Notes under the pieces: generated by a model
Told to the model about the DNA's origin: nothing
The model's input: the letters and a program-made list of their open reading frames with translations, nothing else
Database searches by the model: none
Part shown: one piece after another, positions 6,664 to 11,642 of the stretch
How positions within the stretch are numbered: position 1 is the stretch's first letter
Layout: every line of letters begins with the position of its first letter
Translations under genes and position numbers: made by a program
Assembly (NCBI GenBank): GCA_946403735.1
Contig: CAMJAZ010000014.1
Span: 1-11,642, forward strand
DNA: 11,642 nucleotides
Source: an uncultured Selenomonadales bacterium
GTDB taxonomy: Bacteria > Bacillota > Negativicutes > Selenomonadales > Selenomonadaceae
Direction of reading: 5' to 3'

Positions 6664-7460
6664 TGCGCAATCAATCTAAAAATTTCGACGGCGAAACGCT
6701 AGACTTGACAAATATTGTAAATCAAGTAAAATTTCTTGCACTAGATAATTCACCAAAAGAAAAAATTGTTGTGATACTTGGCGCGACGGCTACGGGTAAA
6801 AGTTCCCTTGCCGTAAAGCTGGCGGAAATTTTCAACACGGAAATAATTTCAGCCGATTCAATGTCAGTGTACAAAAATTTTGACGTTGGCACGGCTAAAC
6901 CAAGTGAGATTGAACGGGCGAAAGTTCCACACCATTTAATTGATATTCTTGAACCTGATGAAAAATTTAGCGTGGCGGAATTTATACGGCAGGCGACACC
7001 GATTATAACGGCGTTGAACTGCGCGGGAAAAATTCCGATAATCGCGGGCGGTACTGGACTTTATATTCAAGCGCTGATTGAAGGCTACAAGTTTAATGAA
7101 GTCGGTACAAAGAGCAATGAAAGTTTTTTCGCGTCGACTGGCGAACTTAAATATAATGCGCTAGTTTTTGGCTTGACTATGCCACGCGAAATTTTATATC
7201 AACGAATTAATGAACGTACAGAAAAAATGTTTGCGGCAGGACTTGTCGACGAAGTTAAAAAACTTTTAAGTCAAGGCGTTAATCCAAATTCGCAGGCAAT
7301 GTTAGGGATTGGCTACAGGGAAGTCGTCGAATATCTTCAAGGCGAATTGACGCTTGATGAATCCATTTCAAAAGTTAAACAGATGACGCGGAATTTTGCT
7401 AAACGGCAGTTGACGTGGTATCGACGAATGAAATATATCCAGTGGCTTAAGGTTGAGTAA
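6663..7460 (+). CDS. miaA: tRNA dimethylallyltransferase MiaA, apparently lacking the middle insertion domain
   Basis: MiaA transfers a dimethylallyl group to N6 of A37 in tRNAs that read codons beginning with U. Diagnostic parts are present: the P-loop GATATGKSS (40-48), SADSM with catalytic D65, the segment DVGTAKP (74-80), VPHHLIDILEP (88-98), GGTGLYIQ (129-136), and the C-terminal RNFAKRQLTWYRR (243-255). At 265 residues it is shorter than the usual 300-315. From about 142 to 165, a short segment replaces the roughly 70-residue stretch that normally holds 'DP.AA..IHPND..R..RALE'; that conserved block is absent. The N-terminus carries about 33 extra residues before the first beta strand. 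The ATG overlaps the upstream stop (TAATG) and has no ribosome binding site of its own, so translation probably depends on coupling. hfq follows 46 bases later. Identity is secure; activity with the missing part is uncertain. Confidence 0.92.
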   Translation: MRNQSKNFDGETLDLTNIVNQVKFLALDNSPKEKIVVILGATATGKSSLAVKLAEIFNTEIISADSMSVYKNFDVGTAKPSEIERAKVPHHLIDILEPDEKFSVAEFIRQATPIITALNCAGKIPIIAGGTGLYIQALIEGYKFNEVGTKSNESFFASTGELKYNALVFGLTMPREILYQRINERTEKMFAAGLVDEVKKLLSQGVNPNSQAMLGIGYREVVEYLQGELTLDESISKVKQMTRNFAKRQLTWYRRMKYIQWLKVE

Positions 7461-7463
7461 AAA

Positions 7464-7482
7464 AGCCGACATATGGGCGGCT
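7464..7482 (+). other. Short hairpin in the hfq leader
   Basis: AGCCG at 7464-7468 pairs with CGGCT at 7478-7482 between the miaA stop and the hfq ribosome binding site. No T-run follows. It could be a processing or regulatory structure, or chance. Confidence 0.3.
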
Positions 7483-7506
7483 AAAAATATTTGGAGGAGA
7501 TTTTAC

Positions 7507-7782
7507 ATGGCAGTAAAATTGGCAAACATTCAAGATGTTTTTCTGAATCAGGCGCGTAAAGAAAACGTTCCTATTACCGTTCACTTGGTCAACGGCTTTC
7601 AGATTAAAGGAACTGTTCGCGGCTTCGACAATTTCACCGTGATTATTGAAGGCATGGGCAAACAGCAGATGATTTACAAACACGCAATTTCTACTATTAC
7701 GCCCGCTAAACCGATTCAGTTCACGATTGATCCACAAGCTACGCAACAACCTGCGCCAGAGGCTAAGGAGACTAAAGAATAG
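7507..7782 (+). CDS. hfq: RNA chaperone Hfq
   Basis: Hfq is a hexameric Sm-like protein that binds small RNAs and mRNAs and promotes their pairing. In 91 residues it shows the full Sm fold: an N-terminal helix (NIQDVFLNQARKENVP, with Q9 at the usual poly-U contact), the Sm1 region (ITVHLVNGFQIKGTVRGFDNFTV, with F40, D41 and F43 as in the family) and the Sm2 signature YKHAIST (57-63; K58 and H59 line the proximal pore). The rim carries R17-K18. A short Pro/Ala/Glu-rich tail (76-91) follows. ATG 7507 is chosen because GGAGGAG (7493-7499) precedes it and family members begin here; the frame is open further upstream, but that would add 18 unlike residues overlapping miaA. It sits behind miaA, a common arrangement, and is closed by the terminator at 7812-7858. 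Confidence 0.97.
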   Translation: MAVKLANIQDVFLNQARKENVPITVHLVNGFQIKGTVRGFDNFTVIIEGMGKQQMIYKHAISTITPAKPIQFTIDPQATQQPAPEAKETKE

Positions 7783-7811
7783 TAGGCTTTAGTTGCTAGA
7801 AAAATTCCTCG

Positions 7812-7858
7812 AAACTAAAAAATCTGCATAAGCTTTATTTGCTCGTGCAGATTTTTTT
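7812..7858 (+). terminator. Terminator of the miaA-hfq operon, copy 1 of an identical pair
   Basis: A 12-base stem (7817-7828 with 7846-7857, core AATCTGCA/TGCAGATT) carries an inner AGC/GCT helix and ends in a T7 run. A matching A6 run on the left makes it potentially bidirectional. Bases 7812-7858 are identical to 8742-8788. Confidence 0.9.
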
Positions 7859-7896
7859 CTTAAAATAAATTTATCGATTGAAGGAGTTGAAAAGTT

Positions 7897-8724
7897 TTGT
7901 CGTACTTAACAATGAAAGACGGCGTAAAGATTTACTATGAAGATCGCGGCAATGGTGAAACAATTTTGTTTTGTCACGGGCTTAACTCTTCACACCTTAA
8001 AATAAAAAATTTTATCGACGAATTCAAAGGCAATTATCGTACCGTATTTTATGATCAGCGCGGTCACGAATCCTCCGACAAGCCAACCATTCATATGAAT
8101 ATCAAGACGCTGGGACAAGATTTGAACGAATTGATTGAAAGCCTTGACCTTCACGAAGTCACGTTAATAGGTCATTCAATGGGGGCGGCTACGATTTTTA
8201 GCTATGTTAATCAATTTGGTTGTGACAGATTGAAAAGAATCGTCGTCGTTGATATGTCGCCTTATATGCGAAATACTGTTTGGCAAGGCGGCATTGCTCA
8301 AGGCAAATGGACTGACGAAGATTTTATGCAGGACCTTGAAAGAATTTTCGACGACGTTGGTGCGTCTGGCTGGTACATTACAAAAAATATGATGAATCCC
8401 GCGTTAAAAAATACTCCCGCTGAACTTGATGACGCGATGATTGCACTTTGCGGCAAAGGTATCAACACTTTCACTATGGCAAGTCTTTGGTTTTCGCTGT
8501 ATCGTACAGACCAGCGCCCCGCGATTGAAAAAATTACCGTGCCATTGCTGTACATTATGCCTGAAACGCCGCTTTATTCTATGGTGACTGTTGACTACAT
8601 TAAATCGCACGTGAAAAGCGATTTCGTACTTGAAAAAGATTTTCCCAACACGACGCATATTATTTTAGTAGAAAAGCCGCGTGAAGTCGCTGAAAAAGTA
8701 AAAGCGTTCATTCAATCGCATTGA
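7897..8724 (+). CDS. Alpha/beta-fold hydrolase
   Basis: This is a 275-residue single-domain alpha/beta hydrolase, probably a cytoplasmic esterase or lipase-like enzyme; the substrate is unknown. The oxyanion-hole motif CHG lies at 26-28, followed by YDQRGHESS at 52-60. The nucleophile elbow GHSMG has S94, and the catalytic His is H254 in TTHIIL. The acid is less certain: D119 in VVDMSPY, or E223 in MPETP where many relatives have Asp. A cap-like insertion lies between about 125 and 205. The start is TTG with AAGGAG (7881-7886) ten bases upstream; ATG at 7912 is a possible internal alternative that would lose only five residues. It is a single-gene unit: the operon before it ends in a terminator at 7812-7858, and an identical terminator follows at 8742-8788. 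No clear promoter was found, though TAAAAT at 7861-7866 could be a -10 box. Confidence 0.88.
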   Translation: MSYLTMKDGVKIYYEDRGNGETILFCHGLNSSHLKIKNFIDEFKGNYRTVFYDQRGHESSDKPTIHMNIKTLGQDLNELIESLDLHEVTLIGHSMGAATIFSYVNQFGCDRLKRIVVVDMSPYMRNTVWQGGIAQGKWTDEDFMQDLERIFDDVGASGWYITKNMMNPALKNTPAELDDAMIALCGKGINTFTMASLWFSLYRTDQRPAIEKITVPLLYIMPETPLYSMVTVDYIKSHVKSDFVLEKDFPNTTHIILVEKPREVAEKVKAFIQSH

Positions 8725-8741
8725 AAATAAATTTTGCTAAC

Positions 8742-8788
8742 AAACTAAAAAATCTGCATAAGCTTTATTTGCTCGTGCAGATTTTTTT
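8742..8788. terminator. Bidirectional terminator, copy 2, shared by the hydrolase and malic enzyme genes
   Basis: This is an exact copy of 7812-7858. The 12-base stem (8747-8758 with 8776-8787) has T7 on the plus strand and, read from the minus strand, a T6 tail. It therefore fits both convergent genes: 17 bases after the hydrolase stop and 18 bases beyond the malic enzyme stop. Confidence 0.88.
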
Positions 8789-8806
8789 GTTTTTATAAGC
8801 TACTAA

Positions 8807-10048
8807 CTATTTCTTAGAAGTTTTCAAAAGTTCGCGTGTATGTTGTGCAACTTGTTCAGGCGTAATGTTTTTATTACGTGCAACGCCCGTTTCAATGGCG
8901 GCTTTAGCAACGGCGGCGGCAACAGTCGGCGCAACACGTGTATCAAAAGGCGTCGTGATAACGTGAACTTCATCAAGTTCATCGTCGCTGACAAGTGAAG
9001 CTATAGCATAAGAGGCGGCAATTTTCATTTCTTCATTAATATCAGTTGCCCTTACGTCAAGCGCACCGCGAAAGATTCCAGGAAATGCCAGCAAATTATT
9101 AACTTGGTTCGGGAAGTCACTGCGTCCCGTGCAAACTACCCTTGCGCCAGCGTCCCGTGCAATGTTCGGCATAATTTCTGGAACAGGATTTGCCATTGCT
9201 AAAATTATAGCGTCTTTGTTCATCATACCGACCATTTCAGCCGTCAATAAATTTGCCTTCGATACGCCAATAAATACGTCCGCACCTTTTATCACGTCGA
9301 CAAGCTGTCCTGCTTCATGATTGAAGTTTGTTACTTCAGCAATGCGATCTTTGTACGGATTCATACCTTTTTCACGACCAGAATAGATTGAACCAGTTGA
9401 GTCACAAAGCATAATATTTTTAGCGCCCATTTTTTGGATAAGATAAGTTATCGCCATGCCAGCCGCGCCAGCACCATTGACGACAATTTTAATGTCGCTG
9501 AACTTTTTGCCCACGAGTTTAAGCGCGTTAATCAGCGCCGCGCCGACGACGATAGCTGTACCGTGTTGGTCGTCGTGAAAAACTGGAATTTCAACTGATT
9601 CTTTCAACGCCATTTCAATATCGAAACATTCAGGTGCTTTAATATCCTCAAGGTTAATCCCGCCGAATGAAGGCGCCATAAGCTGAATTGTTTTGACAAT
9701 TTCATCAACGCTGTTTGTATCAAGACAAATCGGAATGGCATCGACGCCTGCAAAACCTTTGAACAGAATGGATTTACCTTCCATGACGGGGAGACCTGCA
9801 CCAGCGCCAATGTTTCCGAGACCTAAAACGGCTGTTCCATTCGTGACGACGGCAACTAAATTTCCGCGATTGGTATAATCATAAATTTTGTCGTAGTCCT
9901 TCGCAATTTCGATACAAGGCGCGGCAACTCCAGGCGTGTACGCTAAAGTTAAATCGTAATTCGTTTTAAGCGGCACTTTGCTAACAACTTCCAATTTACC
10001 ATGATTTTTTTTGTGAAGGGCGATTGCCTCTTCGTTTACGTTAGACAA
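8807..10048 (-). CDS. Malic enzyme (probably NAD-dependent)
   Basis: This is a 413-residue short-form bacterial malic enzyme that oxidatively decarboxylates malate to pyruvate and CO2 with Mg2+/Mn2+. The substrate region includes LAYTPGVAAPC (36-45, Y37 being the likely catalytic Tyr) and GKSILFKGFAG (91-101). Metal ligands fit E134-D135 in NLEDI and D159-D160 in FHDDQHG. The Rossmann dinucleotide motif GAGAAG spans 192-197, and D216 at the end of the next strand (LCDSTG) suggests NAD rather than NADP. The conserved FPNQVNNLLAFPGIFRGALD block is at 312-331. There is no phosphotransacetylase domain, unlike the long MaeB form. The start is TTG, with AGGAG (10059-10063, minus strand) ten bases upstream. 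Its promoter region carries TTGTA/TACAA palindromes, so regulation by a repressor or activator is likely. In an anaerobe it may link C4-acid and pyruvate pools. Confidence 0.95.
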   Translation of the reverse strand: MSNVNEEAIALHKKNHGKLEVVSKVPLKTNYDLTLAYTPGVAAPCIEIAKDYDKIYDYTNRGNLVAVVTNGTAVLGLGNIGAGAGLPVMEGKSILFKGFAGVDAIPICLDTNSVDEIVKTIQLMAPSFGGINLEDIKAPECFDIEMALKESVEIPVFHDDQHGTAIVVGAALINALKLVGKKFSDIKIVVNGAGAAGMAITYLIQKMGAKNIMLCDSTGSIYSGREKGMNPYKDRIAEVTNFNHEAGQLVDVIKGADVFIGVSKANLLTAEMVGMMNKDAIILAMANPVPEIMPNIARDAGARVVCTGRSDFPNQVNNLLAFPGIFRGALDVRATDINEEMKIAASYAIASLVSDDELDEVHVITTPFDTRVAPTVAAAVAKAAIETGVARNKNITPEQVAQHTRELLKTSKK

Positions 10049-10089
10049 TTATTTTCAACTCCTAAAAAATTAAATTCCATTTGGCGAAA

Positions 10090-10117
10090 ATTTTATCACA
10101 ATTTTTTTTTATTGCAA
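10090..10117 (-). promoter_or_regulatory. Candidate promoter of the malic enzyme gene
   Basis: Read on the minus strand, TTGCAA (10117-10112) and TAAAAT (10095-10090) are separated by 16 bases and lie about 40-70 bases before the TTG start. The -10 box matches those before other genes in the window. Confidence 0.5.
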
Positions 10118-10121
10118 CTAT

Positions 10122-10139
10122 TACAATTATTGTATACAA
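10122..10139. promoter_or_regulatory. Overlapping TTGTA/TACAA palindromes, operator-like
   Basis: A 13-base perfect palindrome TACAAT-T-ATTGTA (10122-10134) overlaps a 10-base perfect palindrome TTGTATACAA (10130-10139). Three half-sites therefore alternate in orientation. TTGTATACAA has the form bound by FadR-type GntR regulators (TNGTNNNACNA-like). It lies just upstream of the malic enzyme -35 box and about 80 bases upstream of the divergent promoter at 10218. The regulator is not in the window. Confidence 0.45.
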
Positions 10140-10217
10140 GACACCGTAAACGCAAATTTTGAAACGGAATATTTTTACAGTCAGTCAAAAATTTTCAACG
10201 TCGCCTATTAAAAAAAC

Positions 10218-10246
10218 TTGCCAATGCAAAAATATAAAAGTAAAAT
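10218..10246 (+). promoter_or_regulatory. Promoter of the CNNM/CorC-type gene
   Basis: TTGCCA at 10218-10223 and TAAAAT at 10241-10246 are separated by exactly 17 bases. Transcription would begin near 10253, about 20 bases before the ribosome binding site GGAGG (10273-10277). Confidence 0.6.
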
Positions 10247-10285
10247 GTATGCAAAATAAAATTAAAAATCTCGGAGGTAATTTTT

Positions 10286-11587
10286 TTGACCGCGTCAATT
10301 TTGCCGCTCGCGCTGATAATTTTTTTAGCGATTGGGAGCGGCTATTTTTCGTTAATGGAAACGGCATTGAATGAAGGGCATCACGGCAGACTTGAAAAGC
10401 TGGCACAAGACGGCGATGTAAACGCACAAGCCGCGCTAAAAATTTTTGAGTCACCAACTAAGCCATTGTCCACCGCGCAGATTGGGACGACCGTTGCAGG
10501 AATTTTAGCTGGTTTAACTTCAATCTTACTTGCCAAATTAATTTTTCAGCATATAAATTTTTTCGCGCATGCAGAAATTTTTTCGCTGATAATCGCTTTT
10601 GCAGTCGTGACCTTCATAATGATTTTATTCGGCAGATTTTTACCGACGCGAACTGCTCAACAGTCGCCAGAAAATTTTCTGATGAATCACCATAAAAGTA
10701 TTAACATAGTTGTCACGCTGATGACGCCATTTGTTTTTCTGTTCAACAAAATTTCTAGCGGTACGATGATGTTATTGGGAATTAATCCAGAGCCGACGGA
10801 TACTGTTACGGAAGATGAAGTAAAAGATTTAATTGAACAGGGTACGGAGGACGGAACTTTTGAACAGTTTGAACGCGAAGCCGTCGACAAAATTTTTCAC
10901 TTAAGTGATGAGACTGCCTACGCCTTAATGACGCCACGTATTCATATGCGCTGGCTTGACATTTCTGACGGCGTGGAAAAAAATTTGAAAATCATTCGTG
11001 AGACTGACCAGACAATTTTTCTTGTGGCGAAGGGAAGTTTAGACGAACTTTTAGGCGTGATTTACGCGAAAGATTTATTAAACGCCGTTTTGGATTTAAA
11101 GCCCAATGAAAAAATTAATTTGGAAAATCTTTTAAAGCGTCCTGTCTTCGTCACGCGAACAATGGATATTTTCCGTATCGTCGAAAAGTTCAAAACTAGT
11201 GGCGATTCAGCGGCGATTGTCAATGATGAATACGGCGGCGTTATCGGACTTGTGACGCTTGATGACATTGCAGGAGAAATTGTCGGTATGAATGACGCTG
11301 AACAGCCGCGCGACAAGCGGATTGTACAGAAAGATGATGTTTATCTTGTCGACGGACTTTGCGATATTGACGACTTCAAAGAAGAATTTAATATTGAGAC
11401 GTTGCCAGAGGAGGCGCACGAATATTTTCAGACGATGGGCGGCTTTTTAACTTCGCTTTTCGGCTACATACCAAAAGTTGGTGAGACGTACGATTGGAAC
11501 GGCTTGCACTTTGAAGTTATGAAAATGGACAGGGCGCGTATTGATAAAATTTGCATTACAAAAAAATTATCGAATCAATCAAATTAA
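10286..11587 (+). CDS. CNNM/CorC (HlyC) family membrane protein with CBS pair
   Basis: This 433-residue inner-membrane protein belongs to the 'hemolysin/CorC' group, linked in characterised members to Mg2+ or Co2+ efflux. The order is standard. The transmembrane DUF21/CNNM domain covers about 1-165, with hydrophobic segments at 3-22, 63-90, 96-116 and 140-165, and with SGYFSLMETAL at 18-28. A linker helix contains EDEVKDLIEQGTEDG (176-190). A CBS pair spans about 212-335 (LMTPRIHMRWLD and EYGGVIGLVTLDDIAGEIVG), followed by the C-terminal CorC/HlyC domain to about 425 (VDGLCDIDDF, TMGGFLTSLFGYIPKVGE). The usual FGE..PK motif after the third helix reads FGRFLPTR (115-122), losing the Glu and Lys. 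The start is TTG with GGAGG eight bases upstream. It diverges from the malic enzyme gene. The family is certain; transport activity is not. Confidence 0.93.
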   Translation: MTASILPLALIIFLAIGSGYFSLMETALNEGHHGRLEKLAQDGDVNAQAALKIFESPTKPLSTAQIGTTVAGILAGLTSILLAKLIFQHINFFAHAEIFSLIIAFAVVTFIMILFGRFLPTRTAQQSPENFLMNHHKSINIVVTLMTPFVFLFNKISSGTMMLLGINPEPTDTVTEDEVKDLIEQGTEDGTFEQFEREAVDKIFHLSDETAYALMTPRIHMRWLDISDGVEKNLKIIRETDQTIFLVAKGSLDELLGVIYAKDLLNAVLDLKPNEKINLENLLKRPVFVTRTMDIFRIVEKFKTSGDSAAIVNDEYGGVIGLVTLDDIAGEIVGMNDAEQPRDKRIVQKDDVYLVDGLCDIDDFKEEFNIETLPEEAHEYFQTMGGFLTSLFGYIPKVGETYDWNGLHFEVMKMDRARIDKICITKKLSNQSN

Positions 11588-11590
11588 AAA

Positions 11591-11611
11591 GGGCGCACAG
11601 GACGTGCGCCC
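11591..11611 (-). terminator. Strong GC-rich hairpin, terminator for minus-strand transcription
   Basis: GGGCGCAC at 11591-11598 pairs with GTGCGCCC at 11604-11611 around a 5-base loop. On the minus strand it is followed by TTTTT (11586-11590 complement), a classic terminator for a gene entering from beyond the window. On the plus strand it lies just after the CNNM gene stop but lacks a T-run. Confidence 0.55.
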
Positions 11612-11619
11612 GCCCGCGT

Positions 11620-11638
11620 AAATCGCGTGATGCGATTT
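11620..11638. repeat. Second hairpin at the window end
   Basis: AAATCGC at 11620-11626 pairs with GCGATTT at 11632-11638 around the loop GTGAT. It directly follows the GC-rich hairpin, and the pair may belong to a longer extragenic element cut by the window edge. Confidence 0.4.
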
Positions 11639-11642
11639 CAGC

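Noticed and set aside
6663..7460. MiaA considered as a frameshifted pseudogene
   Set aside because: The frame is continuous and both flanks of the missing segment keep conserved motifs, so an in-frame loss fits better than decay.
7453..7506. Upstream extension of hfq giving a 109-residue protein
   Set aside because: It overlaps the miaA end, lacks a ribosome binding site, and the added residues do not match Hfq; ATG 7507 has GGAGGAG in front and begins at the family's usual position.
7839..7866. Possible promoter TTGCTC-N16-TAAAAT inside terminator copy 1
   Set aside because: The -35 box matches consensus at only three positions and lies in the terminator stem; kept only as a possible -10 box for the hydrolase.

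Overview
The window is low-GC bacterial DNA with AT-rich spacers and compact genes. Strong Shine-Dalgarno sites (GGAGG/AGGAG) stand in front of most starts, TTG/GTG initiation is frequent, and -10 boxes read TAAAAT. Firmicute-like ribosome binding sites occur together with an Hfq, a UPF0173 hydrolase-miaA-hfq cluster, an RTX-type repeat protein without an N-terminal signal, and a GntR-like operator. This fits a Gram-negative-walled Firmicute, most plausibly a Negativicutes/Selenomonad-type anaerobe. That assignment is inferred from gene content and style, with no marker gene to settle it.

Layout. 1-813: 3' part of an AEC-family permease that begins before the window. 943-1596: DEDDh 3'-5' exonuclease with its own promoter and a terminator. 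1732-3189: glycine/aspartate-rich RTX-type calcium-binding repeat protein, followed by a terminator. 3407-4507: HtrA-type serine protease, probably a lipoprotein. 4582-5835: stand-alone NRPS-type condensation domain. 6004-7782: apparent operon of UPF0173 metallo-hydrolase, miaA (tRNA dimethylallyltransferase) and hfq. 7897-8724: alpha/beta hydrolase bracketed by two identical 47-bp terminators. 8807-10048, minus strand: malic enzyme. 10286-11587: CNNM/CorC-type membrane protein with CBS domains, divergent from the malic enzyme. The window ends in a GC-rich pair of hairpins. No spacer exceeds about 240 bp.

How the genes relate. Most are independent housekeeping or accessory units. The one clear functional grouping is miaA-hfq, which links tRNA modification with RNA-chaperone regulation and has an order seen in many bacteria. 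HtrA and the RTX-type protein are both predicted to be exported and may act at the envelope. The malic enzyme feeds pyruvate/C4-acid metabolism and has operator-like palindromes beside its promoter.

The points most worth a second look are: a MiaA that appears to lack the usual middle insertion domain and carries an N-terminal extension; the duplicated terminator flanking the hydrolase gene; the orphan condensation-domain protein with a changed HHxxxDG motif; the two-block RTX-type protein with a low-complexity linker; and the TTGTA/TACAA operator cluster. I saw no CRISPR array, tRNA, rRNA, transposase or prophage gene.
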